DNA of 64,000 nucleotides from Rhodocyclales bacterium. GTDB lineage: Bacteria > Pseudomonadota > Gammaproteobacteria > Burkholderiales > Rhodocyclaceae. A program made the position numbers and the translations under genes. Positions within the stretch are counted from its first letter, which is position 1, and every line of letters begins with the position of its first letter. Location of the stretch: assembly GCA_028292485.1 (NCBI GenBank), contig JAQGMG010000015.1, forward strand, positions 1 through 64,000, given 5' to 3'. Below the pieces are notes generated by a model. It was not told the origin of the DNA. It ran no database searches and saw nothing but the letters and a program-made list of their open reading frames with translations. This document shows positions 16,678 to 24,820 of the stretch, one piece after another.

Positions 16678-17288
16678 GCAATTTATCGACGAATGTCTCG
16701 ATGAATGAATCAGGGGGCGTCTGGCTGCGTGGCGAGATGCCGGACACTCTGAAAGATGCCCTTCAGTCTGCAGGGCTCGCACTAACGGGCAGCGGCGAAT
16801 CCGAAACCTTGCAGGCAATGGTTTACTGCGCACCAATGACGGCAAACGAGGTGGGCGGTCAACATATCGTCGCCCATGTTGCGGCAGTGCTCGAAGATTT
16901 TGCAGCAAGTGCCCGCGTCGCAGCCAAGACGCTGGCAGCAAAGGGCGGCGGTCAGATCGTTGTGGTGTGCGACATCATCGCGCATTGCGGCAGGGCAGGT
17001 CACCCGGCGCGCAGTGCGGCGGATGCGGCACTACTGGGCGCCAGCAAGTGCCTGGCGAAAGAGCTGGGTCGCTACAAGGTGGATGTGAATGTCATCTGTC
17101 ATGGTGCGCAACCCGAGCTGGGTTCGTCACTGGAACTGTCGGGCGCCGAGCGCAAGCTCTTCGACATGATGGGTCTGGGGGCACCGGGCACGCCGGCCAT
17201 GCTAGCCACCAATATCGCGCACCTGGCGCGTGGTGCTCACGGCATGACAGGGCAGGTGATCAATGTGGATAACGGAATGGTGATGTGA
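16671..17288 (+). CDS. Degenerate SDR-like protein
   Basis: A 205 aa protein related to SDRs in its second half (LLGASKCLAKELGRYKVDVNVICHG and GMTGQVINVDNGMVM match the FabG helix and C-terminus). It lacks the N-terminal TGxxxGIG nucleotide motif. The segment aligned with YxxxK carries no Tyr (HPARSAADAALLGASK). It is therefore unlikely to be a working reductase by itself. Its start overlaps the active SDR gene and its stop overlaps the ABC ATPase gene, so it is translated as part of the operon. Confidence 0.75.
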   Translation: MVSNLSTNVSMNESGGVWLRGEMPDTLKDALQSAGLALTGSGESETLQAMVYCAPMTANEVGGQHIVAHVAAVLEDFAASARVAAKTLAAKGGGQIVVVCDIIAHCGRAGHPARSAADAALLGASKCLAKELGRYKVDVNVICHGAQPELGSSLELSGAERKLFDMMGLGAPGTPAMLATNIAHLARGAHGMTGQVINVDNGMVM

Positions 17289-18037
17289 TGAGCATGATCG
17301 AAGCGCGTGGCGTGCATAAGAGTTACCAGATGGGCAGCACCGAGGTGCACGCCTTGCGCGGTGTCGACATCGACGTGGCCGAGGGCGAGTGCGTGTTTCT
17401 TGGTGGCCCGTCGGGCAGCGGCAAGTCGACCTTGCTGCATCTGGTAGGGGGTCTGGATCGTGTATCGGCAGGCTCGGTGAAGATTCGCGGCTTCGAAGTC
17501 GGGGCACTGCATGGCAAGACCAATGACGCAGAACTCGCCGATTTTCGTTGCCGCAATATCGGCTTCGTCTTCCAGAGTTTCAATCTGCTGCCGGTACTGA
17601 CGGTGGCGGAGAACGTGGAATATCCGCTGATGCTCGCCGGTGCTTCCGACAAGGCCAGGCGCGTTACGCGCATGCTCGAAGAAGTCGGCCTTGCCGAACT
17701 TGCGAAGCATTTCCCCAACGAACTTTCTGGCGGCCAGCGTCAGCGTGTAGCGATTGCACGTGCGCTGGTGCATCAGCCATCGCTGCTGATCGCCGACGAG
17801 CCGACTGCCAATCTCGATTCGCAGACAGGTGATCGCGTCATCGAGCTGATGCTGGCGCTGTCGCGCAAGCAGGGCTCATCGGTCGTGATCTGCACACACG
17901 ACCCGGCCTTGCTGGCACGTGCGCCACGCCGTGTGCTGCTGCGCGATGGTTGCATCGAAAGTGACGAAACGATCGAGAGCAATCGGACGATCAGGACAGA
18001 GAGCCACGCCAGCGCCGCTGCCGCTGTGGCTGCATGA
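17288..18037 (+). CDS. ABC transporter ATP-binding protein (LolD/MacB type)
   Basis: A 249 aa ATPase with Walker A GGPSGSGKST, Q-loop FVFQSFNLLPVLTV, signature LSGGQRQRVAIARAL, Walker B LLIADEPTANLD and switch His in CTHD. These motifs and the length fit the LolD/MacB/FtsE group, which drives FtsX-type permeases rather than classical importers. The ATG overlaps the previous stop (GTGATGTGATG). A GTG at 17285 is possible. The C-terminus has an extra Ser/Thr/Ala-rich tail. Confidence 0.92.
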   Translation: MSMIEARGVHKSYQMGSTEVHALRGVDIDVAEGECVFLGGPSGSGKSTLLHLVGGLDRVSAGSVKIRGFEVGALHGKTNDAELADFRCRNIGFVFQSFNLLPVLTVAENVEYPLMLAGASDKARRVTRMLEEVGLAELAKHFPNELSGGQRQRVAIARALVHQPSLLIADEPTANLDSQTGDRVIELMLALSRKQGSSVVICTHDPALLARAPRRVLLRDGCIESDETIESNRTIRTESHASAAAAVAA

Positions 18038-18071
18038 GAACAGTGATGAAAACGGCAATAAGGACCCTGCG

Positions 18072-19298
18072 ATGTTTGAACTGAAAGTAGGCTGGCGCAA
18101 CATCCTGCGCCACAGGCGGCGGTCGCTGGTGACCCTGCTCGCGGTGGTGACCGGCGTGGTCAGCATCATTCTCTTCGGTGGCTTCGTGCAGGCCAACTAC
18201 GAAGGGCTGCGTGAGTCGGTGATCCGCAGCCAGTATGGTCACTTGCAGGTGTACCAGGAAGGCTATGAAGCGAAGCATCGCAGCACGCCCGAGAAGGTGC
18301 GCCTGTCGAAGCAGGAGTCGGAAAAAATCGTCTCCATCATGGAGCGCGACCCGCACTTCATTGCTGCTTCGCGCCGCATCGAATTCACTGGTTTGCTTGG
18401 TAACGAAAAGCAGAGTCAGGCCGCCGTGATCCGTGCGGTCGACCCGGATGCGGAGTCGCTGATCAACTCTGCGCTGACCATCATCGACGGCAACGATCTC
18501 GACTCGAGCGATGCCGAGGGCGTGTTGCTCGGCGAGGGATTGGCGCAATCGCTGAATGCAAAGACAGGTGACTCGCTGACGCTGGTCTCCGCCACGGTTG
18601 GCGGTGCAATGAATGCCGTCGATGTGCGTGTGCAGGGCATCTTCCGCAGCTTTGCCAAGGAGTACGACGACCGCGCCATGATGATGCCATTGTCACAAGC
18701 ACAACGCGTGCTCGGCACCGACGCGGTCGACATGGTCGTGCTGCTCATCGACGACACCTCGAAACTCAAGGGCGTGAAAGCCGCGCTGGGCGCATCGCTC
18801 AAGCAGGCGGGCTTGCATACCGAGATGCAGACCTGGGACCAGTTGGCGAGCTTCTATCACCGCGTGGTCGAGCTCTACGACGGCATCTTCCTGTTCGTCA
18901 TCATCGTCATCGCCGTGGTCGTGCTGTTCGGTATTACCAACACCATGATGATTGCCGTGATGGAGCGCACCGCCGAGATCGGCACGCTGCGCGCCATCGG
19001 TACGCGTCAGACCGGCATCGTCAAGCAGTTCGTGGTGGAAGGGCTGGTGTTGGCTGCACTCAGCAGTGTGGTGGGTGTGCTCATCGGCGTCGCCCTGTCG
19101 CGCGGTATCACGGGTCTCGAGGTCATGATGCCACCGCCGCCTGGCTCATCGCGTGGCTACCCGTTGCGCATCGCGCTGGTGCCTTGGGTGTGGATGGTCA
19201 GTGCGTTCGGTGTGTGGGCAATTGCTGCCCTCGCTACGCTGTTCCCGGCCATCAATGCCTCGCGTAAATCGATCGTCGACGCGCTGCGTCACGTCTAA
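18072..19298 (+). CDS. ABC transporter permease, FtsX/MacB/LolC-type
   Basis: A 408 aa permease. An N-terminal membrane helix follows the basic patch WRNILRHRRRSLVTLLAVV, then a large periplasmic MacB-like domain (about 45-270) and three C-terminal helices (IFLFVIIVIAVVVLFGITNTMM; LVLAALSSVVGVLIGVAL; VWMVSAFGVWAIAALATLF), with the family motif MERTAEIGTLRAIGTR. The ATG at 18072 has AAGGA eight bases upstream; the longer frame reads into the ATPase gene. With the ATPase it should extract a lipid or lipoprotein from the inner membrane. Confidence 0.9.
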   Translation: MFELKVGWRNILRHRRRSLVTLLAVVTGVVSIILFGGFVQANYEGLRESVIRSQYGHLQVYQEGYEAKHRSTPEKVRLSKQESEKIVSIMERDPHFIAASRRIEFTGLLGNEKQSQAAVIRAVDPDAESLINSALTIIDGNDLDSSDAEGVLLGEGLAQSLNAKTGDSLTLVSATVGGAMNAVDVRVQGIFRSFAKEYDDRAMMMPLSQAQRVLGTDAVDMVVLLIDDTSKLKGVKAALGASLKQAGLHTEMQTWDQLASFYHRVVELYDGIFLFVIIVIAVVVLFGITNTMMIAVMERTAEIGTLRAIGTRQTGIVKQFVVEGLVLAALSSVVGVLIGVALSRGITGLEVMMPPPPGSSRGYPLRIALVPWVWMVSAFGVWAIAALATLFPAINASRKSIVDALRHV

Positions 19299-19313
19299 GT
19301 CGGAGAAATGAAT

Positions 19314-20060
19314 ATGTTGAAGATCACTTCCGCATTGCTATGTGCAGTGCTGTCCGTATCGGTGTTCGCTGCCAGCGATGCCGATGACATTCTCGCCAAG
19401 GCTGACGGCTACCGTAATTTCAAGGGCAAGCCCTTCAGTTTCGACCTGCAACTGATCAACAAGGAAGAGGGCGAAGCCGACAAGAGTTTCTCGCTGCGCG
19501 CCGAAGTACAGAATTCGCATCGCTCGCTCGTCACCTACGCCGAGCCCGCTGCAGATCGCGGCAAGGCCCTGCTGATGGATGGCAACAACCTGTGGTTCTC
19601 GTCGCCAGGCACCAGCCGTCCGCTGCGCATCACGCCGCAACAGCGCCTGATTGGCGAAGCCTCCAACGGTGACGTGGCGAGCACGGATTTCACCGGCGAT
19701 TACACGCCCGGCCTGCAAGGCAACGAAACGGTGGATGGCGTGCCATGCCGCAAGCTTGAACTCGTCGCCAAACCCGATACGCTGGCGGCATATGCCAGGC
19801 TGACGCTATGGGTGAAGGAGTCGAACAGCCAGCCGGTGAAGGCGGAGTTCTTCGGCCCGTCCGGCAAGTTGCTCAAGACAGCCTACTACCGCCGCTATGC
19901 CAGCGTGGCGCAAGCCGGTGGCGCACAGCAACTCGTCGAGCTCGAAATCGTCAATGCCATCAACGCCGGCAAACGCACGGTGATGAAGTACGCCAATTTC
20001 TCGCTTGGCGAAATTCCTGATTCGCATTTCAGCACCGCTTACCTGGCACGATTGAGATGA
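19314..20060 (+). CDS. LolA-like outer-membrane lipid/lipoprotein-sorting protein
   Basis: A 248 aa exported protein (signal MLKITSALLCAVLSVSVFA). The family of LolA-like 'outer membrane lipoprotein-sorting' proteins is suggested by the start ADDILAKADGYRNFKGKPFSFDLQL, the pattern LLMDGNNLWFSSPGTSRPLRI, DYTPGLQGNETVDGVPCRKLEL and LTLWVKESNSQPVKAEFF. The ATG at 19314 is preferred over 19308 because GGAG lies eight bases before it. Such proteins are typically next to lipid-exporting permeases, as here. It could carry a hydrophobic product across the periplasm. Confidence 0.82.
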   Translation: MLKITSALLCAVLSVSVFAASDADDILAKADGYRNFKGKPFSFDLQLINKEEGEADKSFSLRAEVQNSHRSLVTYAEPAADRGKALLMDGNNLWFSSPGTSRPLRITPQQRLIGEASNGDVASTDFTGDYTPGLQGNETVDGVPCRKLELVAKPDTLAAYARLTLWVKESNSQPVKAEFFGPSGKLLKTAYYRRYASVAQAGGAQQLVELEIVNAINAGKRTVMKYANFSLGEIPDSHFSTAYLARLR

Positions 20061-21358
20061 GTAAGGCGTCGCTCTGCGTGCTTGCAGCGGGTGTACTTGC
20101 CGTCAGCGCGCAGCCTGTCGGCGCAGCAGAAGGTGGCGATCTGCGCTGGTCGGCCGAAGCCTTCGGGCAGCGCGACGAAGCACGCGAACGTACGCTATTC
20201 AACCCTGACGGCAGCCTGCTCGACGGAGGCCGCAATGTTGCCGGGCTCGCCACACATGGCACAGGCCGTTGGGACTGGTCGACGGTGGCAGCCAAACTCG
20301 ATGGCTGGCTTGAAGTGCGCCATGCGGCAGGCGGCAACGATAGTGTGCGCGGCACCTTGTCGGAAGCTTCGCTAGCCTGGACGCCGCGCGACGGGCATAC
20401 GCTGTCGGGCGGGCTCGGCAGCTTTCGCTGGGGCACAGCTTACATCTGGAATCCATCGAACCCGCTCGGCGACAGCGAGTTGAATAACGCCAGCCGCGCG
20501 CGCAACTATCATCGCGATGGCGATCGCTTCGCCTCCTACGAGGCGGTCGCCGGCAAGACGACTTACACACTGGCAGCCGTTGAGCTGACACAACGCGATG
20601 CCTTGCTGGGCATGCGAAACGATCGCGACCGACAGCAGAACGAACGCTGGCTCGCAGCGCGCGTGCAACAGGTGTTCGACGCCAGCGACGCATCGCTGGT
20701 CTTTGCTTTGCGTGAAAACGAGCGCTTTCTCGGTCTAAGCACTTCGCATACGGTAGGCAACGCGCTCGAGCTGCATGGTGAACTCGGTACGCGCTCGCAA
20801 CGGCGCTTCACGACGTGGCGTTCCATCACAGTCGGCCCGCCGTCGACAGCGCAATTGCCGGTGTGGGATCGCAACGATGATGGCGCACGCCAGAAGTGGA
20901 CGACATCTGCCGTGCTCGGCGGGCAATACACCTGGGAAGACGGCGCCAATCTGATCGTCGAATATCTGCACGACGGCAATGGGCTCAACGACCACGAGTA
21001 CGACGCACTGCGAAATGCGGCCAGTGACGCCAGCAGCTTGCGCACTAACCCGGCGTTTGCCGACGCCGCCAATGGTTTCCTGCTGCAGGCCAATCGCTAC
21101 ACCGGCCGCATGCGTCGCAACTACGCCTTTGTGCGCCTCGCCAAGGATGGGCTGCTGACCAACACCGACGTTCAGACCTTCGTGCGGCGAGGACTGGACG
21201 ACGATTCGTGGGTGTATGGCTGGTTGCTGCGCTGGCAGGCCAGCGAGCATGGCTCATTCGCCTTGAGCGGCGAGCATCTGCGCGGCTCTGCCGATAGCGA
21301 GGCCTTGCTGGTGCCGGTGCGCAATCGTTATCAGGTTTCGTTCAAGTACGATTTTTAA
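20057..21358 (+). CDS. Outer-membrane beta-barrel protein
   Basis: A 433 aa protein with a signal peptide ending near VGAAEG and many alternating amphipathic strands. The last strand RYQVSFKYDF ends in Phe, the outer-membrane assembly signal. Tyr, Trp and Arg are abundant and there are no cysteines in the mature part. I recognise no precise family; barrels of this kind often accompany LolA-like proteins and lipid permeases. The ATG overlaps the upstream stop, so it is coupled to the LolA-like gene and probably acts in the same export path. Confidence 0.75.
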   Translation: MSKASLCVLAAGVLAVSAQPVGAAEGGDLRWSAEAFGQRDEARERTLFNPDGSLLDGGRNVAGLATHGTGRWDWSTVAAKLDGWLEVRHAAGGNDSVRGTLSEASLAWTPRDGHTLSGGLGSFRWGTAYIWNPSNPLGDSELNNASRARNYHRDGDRFASYEAVAGKTTYTLAAVELTQRDALLGMRNDRDRQQNERWLAARVQQVFDASDASLVFALRENERFLGLSTSHTVGNALELHGELGTRSQRRFTTWRSITVGPPSTAQLPVWDRNDDGARQKWTTSAVLGGQYTWEDGANLIVEYLHDGNGLNDHEYDALRNAASDASSLRTNPAFADAANGFLLQANRYTGRMRRNYAFVRLAKDGLLTNTDVQTFVRRGLDDDSWVYGWLLRWQASEHGSFALSGEHLRGSADSEALLVPVRNRYQVSFKYDF

Positions 21359-21394
21359 GGGAATTACATCGTTCCGTTTTTGAAAGGAAGCATC

Positions 21395-22078
21395 ATGAAG
21401 AAACTCATGAAGAAACAATGCCAGCTATTGATGTGTGTGTTGATGTCCGTATCCCTTGCCGCGTGTGCGCGGGATTTTCCGGTCAGCCCGCTGACTGCGG
21501 ATGAGCAGAAATCGGAAGTGGAATTGCGCGGGATAGATGACAGCGACGCGCAGCTTGCACTGGCAAGCATGTACGTGTTGCACAATCGCATCGATGATGC
21601 GGATGGCATTCTCACTGGCCTGGCGGTAAAGGATGGCAAGAATCCGCGCGTGCTGGCCTGGAAGGCTGCCAATGACTGCAAGAAAGTGGGGCGTCGCGGG
21701 CCATGGTTGATGGGCTTCGACAAGCTGTATCTGGTGCGTGGCTGCCTGGCGGATCTGGATGCTTCGCTGGCCGTGGCGCCGGATGATTTCGTTGTGCAGA
21801 TGGTGCAGATGACGACGGCGGCGGACGTGGACATGTTCGGCTCGCTCGAGCGCGCTGCTGCCACGCGTGACCGTGTCGACGCCATGCTGAAGAAGCAGCC
21901 CGATGCCCTGCCTGCCGACACGCACGCGCAGTTCCAGGTGGTGGCAGCAACGATAGACCGCAAGCAGGGTCAGAAAGACAAGGCGGTCGCACGCCTCGCG
22001 CTGGCTGCGCCGCTGGTCAAGACAGAAAGCACGCGCAATCAGTTCGTGCGTGAGCAGGAGTTGTTGGCGACGCGCTGA
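21395..22078 (+). CDS. Outer-membrane lipoprotein, TPR-like
   Basis: A 227 aa lipoprotein. The signal peptide ends in the lipobox LAAC (SVSLAACARDF), and Arg after Cys-Ala gives no inner-membrane retention Asp at +2. The mature part is helical with two weak TPR-like units (DAQLALASMYVLHNRIDDADGIL and KQGQKDKAVARLALAAPL). AAAGGA lies six bases before the ATG at 21395. It is the last gene of the cluster and may support the beta-barrel. Its function is otherwise unknown. Confidence 0.78.
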   Translation: MKKLMKKQCQLLMCVLMSVSLAACARDFPVSPLTADEQKSEVELRGIDDSDAQLALASMYVLHNRIDDADGILTGLAVKDGKNPRVLAWKAANDCKKVGRRGPWLMGFDKLYLVRGCLADLDASLAVAPDDFVVQMVQMTTAADVDMFGSLERAAATRDRVDAMLKKQPDALPADTHAQFQVVAATIDRKQGQKDKAVARLALAAPLVKTESTRNQFVREQELLATR

Positions 22079-22101
22079 GAATTTACTCAGCCGACATTCA
22101 C

Positions 22102-23304
22102 TCAGCCGACAGGCAGGGCGCCGCTCGCTGCAGCGTGCAGTACAGTTTCGAATTCGCTGACTACTGCATCCCAGGTGATCGCCGAGACCCGGCGGTGCGC
22201 CGCTTCGCGACATGCGGCCAGCAATTGCCTGTCGCCCGCAAGGCGGCATGCTGCTTCGATAAAAGCGTTTTCGTCTTCCGGCGTGACGCAGACACCGTCG
22301 ACGTTCGAGGTGATCAGTTCGGCCGCTGCGGCCTCGCAATAGGCGACGACACCGAGGCCGCTGGCCATGGCTTCCGGTACGACATTGCCATAAGTCTCGG
22401 TCAGGCTCGGGAACAGGAACAGATCTGCGCTGGCGTAGTGGGCAGCCAGTTCTTCACCGTGCCGTGCGCCGGCGAAAACCTGATCGGGATGGCGACGCTC
22501 AAGCATGGCGCGCGAGGGTCCATCGCCTACCCAGACCATGCGTGCATCGGGATGCTGCGCCAGGATTGCATCAAAGGCGCGCACCGCCAGCTTGAGATTT
22601 TTCTCCGGCGCAAGGCGGCCGACATTCGTCACGACAAGACTGTCATCAGACGCGCCCCATTGCGTGCGCAATGCAGCGCTGCGTTTGCCCGGGTGAAACA
22701 GTACGGTGTCGACACCGCGCCCCAGTATCCGGGCACCTGGCACCCGGGCACGCGTCAGGCTGTCGACGAGTATGCGCGTCGGTGCCATGGTGCTCAGCGT
22801 GCGACGGTGGAAGCCTTGCAGCCAGGCACTGACAATGGGGCCGACGAGGCGTGCATTGTAGTGTTTGCTGTAGCCGTCGAAATGCGTGTGATAGCTCGAC
22901 GTGATGGGCAGCTTGAGCGCATGCGCCTGTCGTAGCGCCGACCAGCCCAGCGGGCCCTCGGTGACGATGTGCACGACGTCTGGGCGCGCTTCCTGCCATA
23001 ACTTGCGCAGTTGCCTATTGGCAGGCAGGCCGAACTGCAGACCCTTGTAGCCGGGCAGCGGCAAGCCGCGCACCAGTACGTCACTGCCTGGATCGGCCGC
23101 ATCATGCTTCTGGCGTGGCCGTATGACCTGCACGTGATGACCGCTCTGCCGCAAGCCCGCCACGAGGCGTGACACTGTCATGGCGACACCATTGACTTCG
23201 GGCGACCAGGTCTCCGTGACGAGTGCAACGCGTAGCGGGCTTATCGGCAGGCCGGGCTTCACATCCGCTTTCACATCAGCTCTCCCATGAGCACACAGGT
23301 CCAT
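22102..23304 (-). CDS. GT4-family glycosyltransferase
   Basis: A 400 aa retaining glycosyltransferase. The N-terminal domain has VTETWSPEVNGVAMTVSRLV, and the C-terminal domain has NVGRLAPEKNLKLAVRAF and FPSLTETYGNVVPEAMASGLGVVAY, the E-x7-E motif of GT4. It resembles enzymes that glycosylate diacylglycerol or phosphatidylinositol-type lipids, such as SqdX-like and mannosyltransferase relatives. Its start overlaps dgkA by 34 bases. It converges on the IOR/FAS cluster with a 23-base gap. Sugar donor and acceptor are not determined. Confidence 0.85.
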   Translation of the reverse strand: MDLCAHGRADVKADVKPGLPISPLRVALVTETWSPEVNGVAMTVSRLVAGLRQSGHHVQVIRPRQKHDAADPGSDVLVRGLPLPGYKGLQFGLPANRQLRKLWQEARPDVVHIVTEGPLGWSALRQAHALKLPITSSYHTHFDGYSKHYNARLVGPIVSAWLQGFHRRTLSTMAPTRILVDSLTRARVPGARILGRGVDTVLFHPGKRSAALRTQWGASDDSLVVTNVGRLAPEKNLKLAVRAFDAILAQHPDARMVWVGDGPSRAMLERRHPDQVFAGARHGEELAAHYASADLFLFPSLTETYGNVVPEAMASGLGVVAYCEAAAAELITSNVDGVCVTPEDENAFIEAACRLAGDRQLLAACREAAHRRVSAITWDAVVSEFETVLHAAASGALPVG

Positions 23305-23648
23305 ACGGCGAACACGTTGAGCAGGGCCATCAAGACGGCGGCACTGCCGATGTCCTTGGCGCGCTTGGAGAGCAGGTGCTTCTCCAGGCCGACACGGTCC
23401 ACGGTTGCTTCGACAGCAGAGTTGAGAAGTTCGACGATCAGCACCAGCAGCACGCTACCTATCATCAAGGCGTGGGCAACACCGGATACCGGCACGAAGA
23501 CGGCAATGGGAATGAGGATCAGCGCCAGCAGGACTTCCTGTCTGAACGCGTCTTCAAGTCGGTAGGCGTCGCCCAGTCCAGCAATCGAATAGTGCAAGGC
23601 ATTCCAGAGTCTTGTCAGACCGGTCTTGCCTTTGAAGGGGCTTTCCAT
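23271..23648 (-). CDS. dgkA: Diacylglycerol kinase
   Basis: A 125 aa integral membrane kinase that returns diacylglycerol to phosphatidic acid. The diagnostic active-site segment VELLNSAVEATVDRVG and the following KRAKDIGSAAVLMAL are intact, with three predicted membrane helices and an N-terminal amphipathic helix (LTRLWNALHYSIAGL). I begin at the ATG at 23648, giving the normal family length; the longer frame in the track is a shadow of the glycosyltransferase gene. The 3' end of the next glycosyltransferase overlaps it by 34 bases. Confidence 0.93.
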   Translation of the reverse strand: MESPFKGKTGLTRLWNALHYSIAGLGDAYRLEDAFRQEVLLALILIPIAVFVPVSGVAHALMIGSVLLVLIVELLNSAVEATVDRVGLEKHLLSKRAKDIGSAAVLMALLNVFAVWTCVLMGELM

Positions 23649-24820
23649 GAATTCTCCATGACAGTGCTGTGTGAAAGAAGCGAACGATACAGCGCTGCCA
23701 GTTTCCCCGTAAGTGCTACGTCGGACCACTCGGCTGCCCAGGCAATGCCTTGTTCGCGCATCCGGGAGCGTAGCTCGGTATTGCCGATCACCTTGCATAG
23801 CGCTGCGGCAAATGCCTGCACATCGTCGGCCGGGGCAATGGCACCGGAAGCAGATGTGAGGATGTCGCGCGTACCCATCTCGGCCAGCGCGACGACGGGC
23901 AGGCCGGCGGCCATGGCTTCGAGCAACACCAGTCCCTGCGTCTCGGTGCGCGAAGCGAAGACGAAGACATCGGCTGCCGCATAGCAATCGGGTAATTCGG
24001 TGACGCGATCGAGGTAGCCGATGAAGCGTACGGAATCGGCGAGCTGCACGGCATGCACACGATCGCGCAGATGCTCGAGTGCTGGGCCTTCGCCAGCGAT
24101 CAACAGGAGCAGACGTGGACACTCCTTGAGCGCATGACGCAAGGCGTCGATGAGAAAATCGATGTTTTTCTCGTGCGCCGCGCGACCAACGAACAGGGCG
24201 ACGGGACGGTCTTCATCGATTTGATAGTGCGTGCGAAAACGGGCGCGATCACCACTGCTGAAACGGCTCAGCGGAATGCCAGTCGGCAGCACATGCAGCG
24301 GCCGGGTAATGCCATAGGCATTGAGGCGCTCGGCCATCGGCGAGGAAGGCACGATGATGGCATCGAGTGCGTTGCATTGCTTGCGCGAGATCATGCGTGC
24401 CAGCCCGCGCAGCCATGATGAAGGAATGCCGCGCGTGTAGTGGTGCAGATATTCCTCGAACAGGGTGTGATAGCTAGATACGATCGGCCGGCCGGTAGCG
24501 CGTGCCACGGCGACGCCGGCCATGTGCGCGGAGAACGGTGTCTGCACATGGATGATGTCGCAATCCTTCGCCGCCTCCAGCGCTTCGCGCCTGAAGTCGC
24601 GCGGCAGCACGAAGCGATCTTCGCGATCCATCGGCACACTCCACGAGCGCAGACGCGTCACGCCTTGTTCCGGGCTACCTTCTTTTTCACCGTCGTAGCG
24701 TGGCGTGATCAGCCTGCTTTCGATGCCGACTGCATCGAGCTGCTGGCGGTAGGTCTGGATTGCAGTAGAAACACCATTGACACGCGGGAAGTACACATCT
24801 GAAATCATCAACACGCGCAT
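23615..24820 (-). CDS. GT4-family glycosyltransferase (lipid glycosylation type)
   Basis: A 401 aa glycosyltransferase that begins MRVLMISDVYFPRVNGVSTAI, the start typical of GT4 lipid glycosyltransferases. It has SSYHTLFEEYLHHY in the acceptor domain, and FVGRAAHEKNIDFLIDAL and FASRTETQGLVLLEAMAAGLPVVAL in the donor domain. It shares architecture with the enzyme at 22102 but is clearly a different protein. Its ATG abuts the stop of the LpxH-like gene at 24820, so the two are translationally coupled. Confidence 0.87.
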   Translation of the reverse strand: MRVLMISDVYFPRVNGVSTAIQTYRQQLDAVGIESRLITPRYDGEKEGSPEQGVTRLRSWSVPMDREDRFVLPRDFRREALEAAKDCDIIHVQTPFSAHMAGVAVARATGRPIVSSYHTLFEEYLHHYTRGIPSSWLRGLARMISRKQCNALDAIIVPSSPMAERLNAYGITRPLHVLPTGIPLSRFSSGDRARFRTHYQIDEDRPVALFVGRAAHEKNIDFLIDALRHALKECPRLLLLIAGEGPALEHLRDRVHAVQLADSVRFIGYLDRVTELPDCYAAADVFVFASRTETQGLVLLEAMAAGLPVVALAEMGTRDILTSASGAIAPADDVQAFAAALCKVIGNTELRSRMREQGIAWAAEWSDVALTGKLAALYRSLLSHSTVMENSWKAPSKARPV

